Assembly (NCBI GenBank): GCA_973895155.1
Contig: OZ316898.1
Coordinates: 19,468,001 to 19,532,000 of the forward strand
Direction: 5' to 3'
Length of the DNA: 64,000 nt
Source of the DNA: Marsupella aquatica
Lineage: Eukaryota > Marchantiophyta
Shown: in pieces, positions 25,660 to 36,969 of the stretch
How the letters are laid out: every line of letters begins with the position of its first letter
Numbering within the stretch: the stretch's first letter is position 1
Made by a program: the position numbers and the translations under genes
Notes under the pieces: generated by a model
Databases searched by the model: none
Told to the model about the DNA's origin: nothing
What the model saw: only the letters and a program-made list of their open reading frames with translations

Positions 25660-26460
25660 TTCATCAAATAATCATCAATGAAATTGACTGTGCGGGGTAC
25701 GATATTGACCAAGTAATGTGTCATTGCTTATTACACGCTGACATGTCATTGTTGAATTTACAATGTTTACTCATTGATTCATTGTTTTGTATTTTTTTAA
25801 AATTGATTCATCAATTATCCATTGTATGATCAAGATTGATTCAATTTCAAAATAATAAACAAAGAATTTGCATTGATTCATCATTGGACTAGCATGTTGA
25901 ATTAGCAATATATCAATGCCACATTAGTGTGTAATCATTGTGTTTTCATTGTGTAAAAGCCATATTTTCATTGAAGGATCATTCATGTTTCATTGGTTAT
26001 TCATTATCACTTCATTGACAAATCATTGTCCTTTCATCATGAACCTATATCATTTGTCCATTGTCATTCGGTCAATATTGATTCAATACCATTCCATTGA
26101 TCCATCATCATGATTTCCATGATATTGTATCATGAGTTTATCATTATTCCATCATCTGTTAAATTGTCATTTCAGTGCCATTTCATTGTGACATTGGTCA
26201 CCATTTGGTCCTCATTAAACAACTGTGTTTTTGTAGTTGATTTGTTGTTAGTTCAACATAGTTTTCAGAATATCACCAGTGTGATTTATTTGTCATTTTT
26301 TCATCACAGACTCTTTTTCAGTTCCTCGTTGAATCTATGTCAATTTAATGTCATTTCATTAGCATTTCAATATGATTTTCTCATTATCATTTCCTTGTAT
26401 TTGCATTGTCATCTTATTGGTGAGAAGTTGTCATTCCATTGTTATTTCATCAATCTTCCT
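25660..26460 (+). repeat. CATTG-rich degenerate array (left)
   Basis: Over about 800 bp the pentamer CATTG and variants (TCATTG, CATTGATTCAT, TTTCATTG) occur every 10-25 bases without a strict period. The reverse complement (CAATG) dominates 36,970-37,640, so the two tracts form a degenerate inverted pair about 10.5 kb apart. Frames inside it are by-products of the repeat. Confidence 0.7.
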
Positions 26461-28790
26461 TAAGCTCATCAATGTTGTTGACTGAGACAATGATTTGTTG
26501 TTGATGCATCACAACTATCATTGAATAGATAATTTTTGGGGGGTATCCCAATTTTTCTAATTTGAACACACTTTCGCAACCTATTTCAAAAGCTTTCACT
26601 GTAAATGTTTCCAATGAACTTTTGATCAAGATGCAAAAGAAATTTGAGCTATGTAGTCAAATATTCGTCTCCATATTAAAGGTCGACTAGAGCTAGAGTT
26701 ATCAAAGTTTTAACAAATATGTTACCGCTGGATTCCAATCATAATGACAGTTTGTCCTAGAGAATCATAAGAGAACTTTCCTAATTTAAGATTTAACTTC
26801 GGCTAGTCCAGAGCTCTAAATCTTGGGAGAAGACTTGTTTTTCTGGTGCTTGCCGACCTATCCTGCCACTCTCTTCATACATGTGAACCAGCGCAGAGCC
26901 CACACGCAAATCCGAGCGATCCCATCTTCAGACACATTGACCACTCTTTTCTCGGCACTCATCCACCTGGCTACATTGCATGACTTCTGCAAGAATCTTC
27001 TCTCACCTGGATTCGGATACCATTCATCTCGCCCCGTTAAAATAATTTAAAATATGGCATGACAAGACCAGAAAAAGTGCGAAGGCAACCATAATTCTCG
27101 AAGATCCATCACGGAAAATGTTGTCGTAGTATGTAACTTCCACCAAACAAGGAACAACAGAGCACACCAACAAGCAATGACGTGCCTTGTCTGCAAGAAA
27201 CCGTGCCTGGGGTCACGGGGCGGCCGAGTCCCCATCCACACGCACCGATTGCGAGCAACTGATGTTCATTGACGACACTCCCTGCTCCCTCCCCGCCACC
27301 CTCCCTGCCTCCTGCTACCACTGCTTCAGCAAATTCTTCAAATCACTCATCCATCTCTCCCCCTGCCCGCAATCCCGCACCGCATCCCTTCTTTCCATTC
27401 CTACTTGTCTTCTACTCTGCACTACGCGTCCTCCTCCAACAAACATACGGTGGGACCGAGAAACTGTTTCGGAGTCCGGATAACTTGCAAAAGTTAAATG
27501 ACTCCTTTCCAACTGAGAGTAACGGCTATCTATGAAGAATGCAATGATCTTAGAATAGAATATTGAAATAATTGTGAAAGGCATATCCAGGTATCAAGAA
27601 GCTCGTTCCTTCTCCCGTATTTCACTGTACCCACAGAAAGTACAGAGTCAAGAGCCTATCAAATTGGTACTAAAATACTTCAGCCAGAAGTCACATGTTA
27701 TCCTTGGGTTGTGTAAAGGACAGACTCTTAGGGCATTCATTTGTAAGTTGCCTACACTGTCCTTTCTGCGCTATACACAAACCAGAATCTCAGGTTTCTG
27801 AAAAGAGACTACTTAGAAATAAAGCCTAGCCATCATCTGTACAATCCATCGTGATTAGACACAGATGAAATGAACGTGAAAGCGCTTCCCTCCCTCTCCT
27901 ACAATTCAGAAATAGTGGCTATCCATCATTCTTAAACTTGGCTCTTATACAATCCGTGAAGAGACACATACGACATGAATGTAATAGCCTCCCCTCCCCT
28001 CCCCTCCCCTCCCCTCCCGCCCCGCCCGCGCGCCCCCCCCCCCCCGACCCACCCTGTGCTTCCTAACACGGAAAAGGAATCAAACTTGAAGTCCAACTCA
28101 AGTCTTGATCACATAAGCCTCATAGCAGGAAATTCCCACAACTATAAATGTCACACCGTGGTGCTGGAACAATAGTTTCTGTTTAGAAGTAGGTACGCAT
28201 AACGTTGAAATCGCTCTTCAGTCTCATTACCTGAAGGCCGTGTACAAGAACAATGGCGGATGCCAATACCAATCAAACCGGAAGATGAAGGATAAACTCT
28301 GCAAATCAAACGTCTTTGTTGAGAATGTATTCAAGGTCGTTTGGTCACATCAAATCCAACAAAATGACATTCATACAAAATTAATCATACCTGGCTGAGG
28401 GCTGTTGCCTAAAGCGGTCCATATCCAAAGTTCCATCGAGTCAGCTCCGTTCCCGTGCCGGGAATACGGAGCTCAATGGTACAGTTTTGAGAAATACGAT
28501 CTTACCTGTTTGACAAAGGTTCAAATCAGTCTAAGTAGTGCAATCTTGCAGACCCCTCAAATTTCAAGTCTCATCTTTCCTTCCCATGGACTAAGGAAAG
28601 AATATTCATTACGCGAAGGCTCTGTTGGGGAAACCTTGCCCGGGCAGAGGAATCTAAGCTCAGCGTAACAGTTGGAGGAAGCCCTAGAAGCATAGCAGTA
28701 GCGGTATCTTCTCCAGGATCAATTCCTCCTGCTGGACTCTTTTACGAATCATCCCAGCTTTGCCATCAAAACTTGAGAATCAAAACTACA
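26461..28790. other. no recognised gene; GC shift at about 26.8-27.5 kb
   Basis: AT-rich to about 26,800, then a GC-richer stretch to about 27,500 in which frames overlap on both strands (27,187-27,535 + and 27,315-27,584 -). These are Pro/Ser-rich and not recognisable; they could be a leader or a captured gene fragment. 27,540-28,790 has no credible coding signal. Confidence 0.45.
27989..28045 (+). repeat. CCCCT microsatellite followed by a C-rich run
   Basis: About five CCCCT units are followed by CCCGCCCGCGCGC and a run of 13 C residues. It is simple sequence and prone to sequencing error. Confidence 0.9.
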
Positions 28791-29005
28791 AGTTTTGAGA
28801 AGAAAAACTATGAGAAGATCTTCCAGCCAAACCCCAAAGCAACCCACCCTTACTGTTGAGCGGGTGTGGCTTCAGCTGGAGGAGAAGCAGATCAATTACC
28901 AAGTGGAGAAAATCAACATGCGGTACTACGGTGAGAAGCTGGATTGGTACAAGCGCATGGTGCCCTCAGGGTTGCTCCCAGCGGTCATGCTTAAAGTCCC
29001 AAGAA
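28791..29005 (+). pseudogene. fragment of a plant glutathione S-transferase-like protein (thioredoxin-fold domain)
   Basis: The reading [16 protein letters not shown], then [16 protein letters not shown] and LLPAV, matches the N-terminal thioredoxin-like domain of a plant GST family that normally has a CPYC- or CPFC-type motif just before (E/Q)RVW. Here the frame preceding it reads NPKATHPYC up to 28,856. One extra T (28,856/28,857) then throws it out of frame with GAGCGGGTGTGG (ERVW). The motif and the following helix are thus split by a one-base insertion. No further GST exon follows and the C-terminal helical domain is missing. I read it as a decayed captured exon. Family confidence is moderate because only about 70 residues can be compared. 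Confidence 0.7.
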
Positions 29006-29328
29006 AGGCTCACCTCTTGCTCTAAACTCCGTGATAGCTTCTTGTCCATACCTGCAAGCTTGCCTGAATCAATTAACCAACCACAGAAAGTCGTAAGAAA
29101 GCGCGAGACAAAAACACTCCCTCCAAAGGTCGAGGCAGAACGTTAGAAGCCTCGAGGGATCAGGTGGAATAGAGCACACGGTTCACTCCCCGTGAAACTA
29201 CCGTTGATTTGAAAAAAAACATTGACCAGAAGCGTTTTAGCGACCACAAGAGTTTAATTGAGGAATGCTTGTCCAGAAACTGCAACGTACAACCTGTGCA
29301 CCAAGCTCTGAAGACTGAGAAACCGTAA

Positions 29329-29781
29329 AACCTGCTGAAAAACTGCTATGTGGTCCACGACAAATGGGCGGTCGAGTTTGCAAGAGCCTTGTGGACGGCT
29401 ATTCGGTCGTGTTCAGACTCGACTTGGCGCTTCCCCTTGGAGCTTCACGATGGGCAGGGGAGAACTCCGTTTAGTGCCGCCATTGGCCACTGGCATGGCA
29501 GTAGCAAGAACATTCTCGGCATGCTGGCAAGTGATGATGGGAAAGCGGAAGACGAGGTGGCCGAATGCACCATGGCCTCATGTGATGGCGCAGACAAGAC
29601 GGCTATACAAGTTGCCTTGGCGACGGGAATTGATTTTGCCGTCCAAAGATTGGTGAGTTTTGCTGGAGGCGCCAAAAAGCTTGCGCCCCACGTTCGTGCG
29701 CAATGGCGCCACCCGATCCCCTCCATTGTCAGTGCTTGGTCTTCTAACGACGTTACATCGCTCGAGAGGCCAGAGAACTGA
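29329..29781 (+). pseudogene. ankyrin-like gene fragment
   Basis: A frame open from 29,329 to the TGA at 29,779-29,781 has higher GC than its surroundings. It contains two stretches like ankyrin repeats: DGQGRTPFSAAIGHWHG with ILGMLAS, and DGADKTAIQVALATG with VQRLVSF. There is no start codon in a suitable context, and the frame begins directly after a stop. I take it as an internal exon or fragment of a larger protein. The ankyrin assignment is tentative because the helices are weakly conserved. Confidence 0.4.
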
Positions 29782-30799
29782 CCGGCCTTGGGCGTGGAAT
29801 TCTTCATGACAGCCAGGGGCCAAAGCTCTCAGAGACCATTGAAGCAGGCCCTCTCCAGTCGGCCATCCTCCACAAAAAGCTCTTCTTTTAAAACTGGCGT
29901 TATTTAAATCAGCTTCTCAATCTGTGCCGGGACCTGCAAACCACAAATGAAGTGATTATGTATACCTCAAATCTGACTCCGACAAAGACACGTCCACAAT
30001 CCACCACAAAAAAGTCTGTACTCCAGTACGCATTCAGAAATTCCTTATTGTCTATGTTCTTGCTGCTAGTTTATGATATTCTTCGGGCACATAAGAAGGT
30101 TGGTGTTATATTTTACAATATAGCACAGTACTTGTGCCAGCCTGACTGTCTTGTCGATTAATACTACCTTACTTGTGCCAGCCTGACTGTCTCGTTGCTG
30201 TACTGGTGGCCTTACTCCTAATTCGACAACAGTCTTTGTTGACAGTCATGAGGTCAAAACATATGAGTTATTACAGGGCACTCAGACCTTAATTCTGAGA
30301 GAGGATGCTCCCTTGATTATTGGTTACTTATCGCACACTGTTCTCAAATATATCCAGTCAGTTCCACTCCAACCTGAATTAAGTACGTGCTCGAGGACCG
30401 ATTTGTGAACAGCTGCTAGACTTATCCTCGCCGTCCACTCTGGACTCATGTATTTAATCTCTGAACTCATGTAGGAACTCAAGTTGCATTGCATGGATCC
30501 GGTGCTTACCCTGTTATAATTCCTCCTCTGTGAAAGTGGTAGGTCACACCTTTTGACATCCCTTGAGTCATGAACTCCAACAATAATGAAGGACTTTTTA
30601 AGAGTGACGGCCAGACCTTTTATGTGTGATCCATCATGATCCTGTCACGGCAAAGTACAGAGAACAGAGTATTATCACAAGCTAATGACCCCAGCCATAC
30701 AACTTTAAGACGCAAAATTTGGAGATTTGGCAAACACTTGAGCAGCAAGAAGTTGATCAGTCGCATCTCAAAGAGCCATCTGTCCCGATAGGTGCAGAG
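29782..30799. other. no gene recognised
   Basis: Mixed AT-rich sequence between gene fragments, with a short duplicated phrase (CTTGTGCCAGCCTGACTGTC at about 30,131 and 30,172). No coding signal that I can support. Confidence 0.5.
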
Positions 30800-31387
30800 A
30801 TGAAGACAGTAATGTGTAGCAAAATGGCCGTAGCGTACCCGAAGAATGTTGACATTGGAAAAGGGCCCGGGAGTGTCTTATACAAAGTGGGACCGAAAGG
30901 TGGCCAGCAACAGCAATGCTCAGATGGCTCACCGGAAAGTAGCTGCAAATTGCAGCCCAACGCTCAAAGCAATCAAAATGACACAGCCGTGTGGAACATC
31001 ATAGCTCTCTCAATGTGTCTTCGCCCGCAATTACCCGACTCAAACATTTGCCTGGATTCCGCTTCCCCCTTGTCTTCCTCTCCATCTTTAAATTCTCCTT
31101 CCACCTCTGATTCTCCTTCCACCTCTGAGAGAACTTCTTTTGACGGGGGAGATAAATTGCCGTTGCCTAGCAGTACAACTACTTCCGTTTCTACAACTAG
31201 GAACTGCTCGGGCCTTGGCGGCTCGTTGAAACGCGGACTGGATCATGAGCAAAGAAGCCACAGCGGGTGCCAAACAGACAGTGACAAAGAGAAATCCACG
31301 GTGTCACACTTTGCGGATCAGTTCGGTGGAATTAGAGTTATTCAGACTTATGGCTCCCACAAGGATTTGTCGATGTTGTTTGGATGA
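30800..31387 (+). CDS. unrecognised Ser/Gln-rich open frame, possible gene fragment
   Basis: From the ATG at 30,800 the frame runs 195 codons to the TGA at 31,385-31,387, and it is open upstream to at least 30,719. The protein is hydrophilic, with a GGQQQQ tract, a Ser/Pro/Thr-rich middle (SPLSSSPSLNSPSTS) and a basic acidic-mixed end. I recognise no domain. It sits between an ankyrin-like fragment and an SLP phosphatase exon, so it may be another captured piece. Chance is possible, but the length and composition in this AT-rich area argue mildly for a real coding origin. Confidence 0.35.
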   Translation: MKTVMCSKMAVAYPKNVDIGKGPGSVLYKVGPKGGQQQQCSDGSPESSCKLQPNAQSNQNDTAVWNIIALSMCLRPQLPDSNICLDSASPLSSSPSLNSPSTSDSPSTSERTSFDGGDKLPLPSSTTTSVSTTRNCSGLGGSLKRGLDHEQRSHSGCQTDSDKEKSTVSHFADQFGGIRVIQTYGSHKDLSMLFG

Positions 31388-31846
31388 CAGTCGCTTGGGG
31401 CTGAGATGGATGGACCCGAGCTTTCTTCGTAATCTTTACCGTGCTAAAGTTTGAGAAAACGTAACCTGAAACGAGTATTTAGCTCTGCGTAAGCAGACAT
31501 CGTTGCACTTCAGCACCGGGAAAGTCTTAACCTGTCTTCAAGAACTCTGGCGGTAGATCGCATTTCGACTAGAGCTTTGGTAATCGGACAACCTATGTTT
31601 TTTATCTCATGTTATTTGAATCAAAGTTCATTGACTAGAAGCTGTAGGACAAAATTTCATGCCGGCTGGAACTGACCATCACTCCACTGGCAAAGTACGA
31701 TCAGCCTTAGTTACATAGTGGCAGTTCCTTTCTCTTACGCAAACAAGCACTACTCGGCAAAATGAAATTCAATCCATTCCTGATTAATCAAAAACTATAC
31801 TGCATTGTTCTAAACAAGAAAGGTATTATGGACGAGGGATTCTTAC

Positions 31847-31982
31847 CATGATGAGGCAATACACCACCATGGGCAAAAAGCCAACCATTCACCTTCAGCA
31901 CCACTCCATGTTGTGACAACTTCCTTGCTACGGGTCCACCAGGACTAAAGAGGTATGCTCGTGAGGCAGCGCCCTTTCGCAT
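31847..31982 (-). pseudogene. isolated exon of a Shewanella-like (SLP) calcineurin-type protein phosphatase
   Basis: On the minus strand the 136 bp between an acceptor (AATAG/ATGCG) and a donor (CATCATG/GTAAG) encode SPGGPVARKLSQHGVVLK followed by VNGWLFAHGGVLPHH. This is the SLP signature around the HGG motif of plant and algal PPP-superfamily phosphatases, where relatives have PGGPxA, VLxVND/GxxFxHGG and LPHH. The preceding metal-binding GD, GDxxDRG and GNHE motifs should lie upstream (higher coordinates), but I cannot find them, and no downstream exon is visible. It looks like an orphan exon in a region of other orphan fragments, possibly carried here by a mobile element. Confidence 0.75.
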
Positions 31983-32307
31983 CTATTTAATTCCGCCAGA
32001 CAATATCAGAGTCAGGCAGGCATGCTGCTCAGGTTTTGAAAGGCCCCAGCAAACAATAGGCACTAGCATAAGCTACTTTACAGCTTCCAGTGCTCACTCT
32101 GATGCATCCTAAACTTGAGTAAACACCGCAGCAAAGAAACGCCAGTCCACTATTGTAAAAGACAATCTGCGACCAAGGAACTATGAATCCCCACTGGACC
32201 TACAAAATCTGCACAGGAGGGGATTTTGCCCTTGCAACCCTTTCAAATAGAAATCTGTCAAGTCATAGTTACCAGTTTAAGATTGCTCATACGCAATGGT
32301 GCCGTTC

Positions 32308-32625
32308 TTAAGAAATTTGACTGATCTTTTGGAGATTCTTCAGAGGCGACTCTGAAAGCTTTGCATGCCTTCTCAAAGAACTCCAGTGCATGAGTAGCTC
32401 TGCCTTATCGAATTCAAGAGTCTTGACGTGCTTTGGCTCGATGTAGAGAACGTTGTTTGCGTCTGTCAAAAGCATTCTTGTAAAGCATTCTTGTAGTCCT
32501 GGAGCCGCAACGGAGAAATTCTTTTCCCTAGGACAAACTACAAACGACACGGCGAAGGAATGACCTAAAAGAAGAGATGAACAGCTTTCATCCAAACCAG
32601 TTGCATCACAATGTCCGTCTTCCAT
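32308..32625 (-). CDS. unrecognised open frame of about 105 codons, possible exon fragment
   Basis: The minus-strand frame has a protein-like composition (stretches such as LLLGHSFAVSFVV, VLYIEPKHVKTLEF and LLMHWSSLRRHAKL) but no family I know. It lies upstream, on the same strand, of the SLP exon, yet it does not match the known N-terminal part of that phosphatase. Treat it as a candidate fragment only. Confidence 0.25.
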   Translation of the reverse strand: MEDGHCDATGLDESCSSLLLGHSFAVSFVVCPREKNFSVAAPGLQECFTRMLLTDANNVLYIEPKHVKTLEFDKAELLMHWSSLRRHAKLSESPLKNLQKISQIS

Positions 32626-33084
32626 CCAAAAACAATTGCATCACAGTCCCCGTTGCAACTCATCGCACCTCCCGCATAGCTTGGCATCGTTGCTCATGAG
32701 CACTTCGATACATCCAAATTACCATAACTCCAAATAAGTTCTTGGAGCAGTAAATCAAAATCTTGCACCAGATCCTTAGCAGAAAGGAGAGTAGTGTGGA
32801 GTGGCGTATAGTAGAGAACAGAGGAGATTGAAAGAGCAGACGAGAGGAGAAGAGAGAGAGAGAAGAGACGCAGTGCATTACCTTGGAAGACAGAAAGCCG
32901 TGGATCCCGTCCAACAAAGAGAAGCAGCAGTCAATCCCTTTCTGTCTCTCCCACTCCCTCGAGAAGGGAACGAATCGAACCAAAGCGGAAACCAACACCC
33001 TAATAATGATCCCTACCTTTGGCTCGTCTGCAACAACGAACTACAACAAATCGGATTTCATCCAAATTACCATAACTCCAAATA

Positions 33085-33450
33085 AGGACACAACTGGACT
33101 CTTAAATAAGAACAAAGTGAGGGGGAGCAAAAAACAGGGATGTGGCAAATATAAGTGTGGGAGACAGCATAGAATTAAGTTTTATGGAATATTTTATTTT
33201 TCCTTCATCTATATTTAAGCTGAAAGAAGGGGTAATCAGGGTAGTTTTATTAATGCTCAACAGTCTAGAGTCAAGCCTCTAAAGCGTAACCCGTGATAAA
33301 GACAAAACTGATAATGAGGGTAGACAGAAAAACAGGGATGTGGCAAAGATGAACAGGAAATAGCATAGAGTTATTATTTTGCAGGATGTTTCTGGTCGTC
33401 ATCTCTATTTACTTTCAATAAAGGGATAATCAAGCTAGTGAAGAGAAAAT
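33085..33450 (+). repeat. two-copy tandem repeat; a related copy lies at about 51,220-51,445
   Basis: Copies at about 33,085-33,250 and 33,295-33,450 share GACAMAACTG, AACAGGGATGTGGCAAA, CATAGARTTA and TAATCARG.TAGT. A third, more distant copy at about 51,220-51,445 keeps GGACAAAACTGAAAA, TCTTCATCTCTATTTTCTTT and GGGTAATAAGGATAGT. This defines a dispersed repeat family of about 160-200 bp, not recognised. Confidence 0.65.
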
Positions 33451-35510
33451 AAGAAAATAAGAAAATTTGACCTTCAATCTCTTCCTTGACATGGAGAGAG
33501 ATGGACTCTTCTTGGTTGCCAATTTTTTAGCAAAGGTTGACATTCAATCTGCCCTTGCTATCCAGGGGAATACTAGGCTCTAATTGAAGTTCTTTTGGGG
33601 GAGTTTGCCAACCAGTTTACTATCTCTAGTTTTCCAACCAGTTTCCTACCTCTAGTTTTCATGAAAAGTTTACTATCTTTAGTCTTCATGAAGAATTGTG
33701 AGATCTGTGAATTCTAAAGACTATCTTCACTCACTGTCCACACTTTGGCATGTTTCCAAAAGGCTGTCTAGGACTATCTTTAGATTTCCTGAAAAAGTCT
33801 AGTTTCTCTAGGTTTCATAAAGAATTGCAAGACTTATGAATTGTAAAGATTATCTTTTAATCATTCACTGGCCTCGCTAAGCAGAGCCTGCCAACACCCA
33901 TTAGCTCATCACAATATTGGAGTGGTAGATGTTTTAGTCATTGTTCATTCTAGGCGTTTGGGGTTTGCATATGTCCACTTGTAAATTATGACAGATTGTA
34001 CTTCTAAAACGTATGGGAAGCTACAGTAAGTTTTACAGTCAATATCTCCCTCTATATATCCAGTGGGTTTGAATGTTTTAGGTTAGTTAGAAATGATTTG
34101 AAAATATCTTTTCAATGAGCCTCCAATTTTACTACTGTCTACACTAGTAATTTGGGAATTTGAAGGCCCCATAGACCACATTTCAGTTTTGGGGGTATGC
34201 TACTGTAAGTAAGCTATACTTTTATGAAGTGAGAGTGAAATGTTGGCCATTTTGGTTGAGAGTTCCATCACCAAATGGGGAGGGGTAAAGTTCATTAGAT
34301 TAACTTACATTGTGTAATTAACATGAAAATTGTTATGTGTCTCTTCCTTTTCTAGTTGCTTTAATTATTACAGGTGCATTTGAAACTAAAATTTATTTTA
34401 GGATTCATAATCATCAAGTTATTTGGTCAAAACTCCCAAGCCCGCTCCCAAGGACCACCAAAATGTGATACACCAGAACAATGTGTCCAACATAGTGGTT
34501 CATCCTGGTTTCAGCTTTTCAATTTCTCTCACTCAGAATTACTTTCTACAAAATAAGTGGGCTGCAGGCTTAACCAACTTATTTCCTTCTTCCTTGAAAT
34601 TGGGTTCGTTTAAGAAATTGGGTTAGTTTAGGATATTGGGTTTTTTTAGCGTTCCTACTTTTCTGTCTTCTATTGCATAATAAGTGACAGGCTTTTCCTT
34701 CCAAAGTGAAGCTAAGCCTTCCGAAGTGTTCAAGCTGGACAATGTGCAGAGAAAAAAGGACGGTTTGTTTTGTCCATTGCCAGGGTGTACCGGCCCTCCC
34801 CGATCCTTCCCTTGTCTCTCCCGGCTATCGCCAGTCGAGACTGTGTCAGGACCTGGTCGGTCCATTACACCCACAAAGCATGGAAAGAGCTGCTGTATTG
34901 CCGTCAACAAGTGAGGTGAGAATCTATTTTTCCAAATTTCATCGTAATTCTCCAAGGGACATGATGATTTGTGGCCTGTGAAGCATTGTTTGTGCGTAGA
35001 TTGGATTTTCATTCTCTCGATCATGCATCTGTTTTTTGTTTGAGAATCCACTTTTGGTGTTTTGCCTGAATTCATGGAGCAGCTATTCGCATGAGATAGT
35101 GAGGTCTTTGTTTCCTACCGTGAGCATAACGTTTTTGTTCCTACAAGGTTGTTTTTTCCTCTCTCCGGATGGATGTAGCTTATTGCTGACAGCTTTGTTT
35201 TCGGGCTCGGGCTTGGTCAGTTGCTCAATAGGAAGGAGTCTGTATCAACATTGGAGCGCGATGGTGTAAAGCTTGGGGTGGAAGGATATGCCAGCATTTT
35301 TGCTTGCATTGGATCACAAAGTATGGTAAATGAGTATCTGCATTGGTTTTTGGCTCGATTTCAAACACTCGCATCATCCACAAAATCCTCATTCCCAGGT
35401 GCAATAACAAATTCTTGCGTTGTGGTAGCCAACTTATACTCGGCAGGATATGGTTCGTATCCGTGGACTGTTTGTAGAGGCTTTTCTTTCTTCCATTCAA
35501 TTTCCACATT
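33451..35510. other. no recognised gene
   Basis: AT-rich with scattered short frames. Around 34,690-34,990 two overlapping + frames look slightly protein-like (one has KKDGLFCPLPGC), but neither is long nor a match I can name. Text at 33,650-33,860 repeats TTTACTATCTTTAGTCTTCATGAAGAATTG-like phrases also seen near 3,400. Confidence 0.4.
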
Positions 35511-35521
35511 GTGCATGTTTC

Positions 35522-35830
35522 TCAATCAATCATAACACACACCACTTTCTGGAGCTCTATCTCACATCCTTCAATTTTGATATTTGGCTTGAGTAGTTCT
35601 CCCGGTAGTTTTTCCTCAGTGGCCTTGAACTTCAAAGAAAGGCTGTCAATTAGACTAGTATTCTCGAGCTGGATTTGCGCCAACCTGTGGTTTTCACGAT
35701 GTACCTTGTCCATCTCCAGTTCTTCCTCCATTAGATTTGCAATTGCAATCTGCATCCCGTGCTTTGCCAAAAGAATAGTATTTTCCTTCTCAGAGATCTT
35801 GGCTCGTTCTCAACACTTGGCTTTTCCCCT
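35522..35830 (-). CDS. unrecognised coiled-coil-like open frame, probable fragment
   Basis: The minus-strand frame is open from about 35,830 to 35,522. It reads as a charged helical segment (AKISEKENTILLAK, LMEEELEMDKVHREN, LIDSLSLKFKATEEK) with heptad-like leucine and isoleucine spacing. There is no suitable ATG in context and the frame ends at VCVMID then a stop. It could be an exon of a coiled-coil protein; I cannot name the family. Confidence 0.35.
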
Positions 35831-36681
35831 GCTTCATTGATGAGCCTCCTCTAAATGCTTCTGATCTTCCGATTATAGGATGCACTTGGGCGGCTCAGCT
35901 CTCCTCTATTTTTAGAAACACCAGACCCCTCGTTGCTGACTTCACTTGTTGTACCTTGTAAGCTCTAGTTTGGGCTCCCCGAAAGGCAATTGCTCAAAGC
36001 TCTTAGGGGTGCTTGCTCTTTACATTTAATTTTATTCAAGCCATGTACTAACAAGTCTATTTGCAATCACTAACTCCTTTTACAATGGTTGTTTCTTCTG
36101 TTTTAAAGGTGTTAAGAGAAGAGTTCTACACTCAGCTGTGCTTACCGAAGCCCCGTGATGGAGACAATGAGAAAATGAATTAGTGGAAAAGTGACTTGGC
36201 TAAGCAGAAATGCACGAAGGAGTGGAGGGTCGATGTGGATGGTGATGCATATGACCCATGGGGTGCTCATGCTATTCACCATAGCATAGCACGGGTTTTA
36301 AGTGGCAATAGATACAACAAAGCAAAACCAGTTTCCATAAGCATTCGATGAGCAGGATTTTTTTATTTATAATGTACGTAAAATTTGTCTTTAAGGTTAT
36401 TCATTGTTTAAAGTTCTTACTAAGCATCCCAATGACACTTATATAACTGGTTTGCTTTGCAGCTTGAGCTTGCCATTGATGGACGAGTGATGGAGGCCTC
36501 TTGAAAAAACCTCCATCATGCATAAAGGCATGCAGGGGATGGAGGAGAGGGTCAAGAAGGTTCAGAGGGATATGAAGAGGGTAGTTATTTTGGTAAAATA
36601 AGTTGAGTGGAGACTCAATCACATACTACACATGACATTGTGCATTACATCTTGTAGATTCTTGAACACTTTTCCTTTTTG

Positions 36682-36693
36682 CCCCCCCCCCCC
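36682..36693 (+). repeat. C12 homopolymer
   Basis: Twelve C residues between TTTTTG and TTATTGG. Length-unstable simple sequence. Confidence 0.9.
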
Positions 36694-36969
36694 TTATTGG
36701 GATGCTTTGTCATTGGGACCATGTCTCCCGGTTTGGCTTAACATAGTTTTCTATTATTACTTTTAATATTCAGGCCACCAAAAAAGGTGTCGAGTGCAAG
36801 TGTGTGTCTTTTACATACTTCATAAATAGTTTCAACCATGAACAACTTTTAACTACAAAACAATAAGGGGGAGAAGAGGAAGGGGTGGGTGGGGTACGTA
36901 AGATGAGTTGGGGAAGACTCAGGGGAGCTACATGCAACAAGAGGAAGAGTGAAAATATGCCGACTGCGA

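Noticed and set aside
30800-31387. C-terminal part of a Dof/CDF transcription factor
   Set aside because: The Ser-rich composition prompted the idea, but the Dof finger and the conserved CDF C-terminal motifs are absent.
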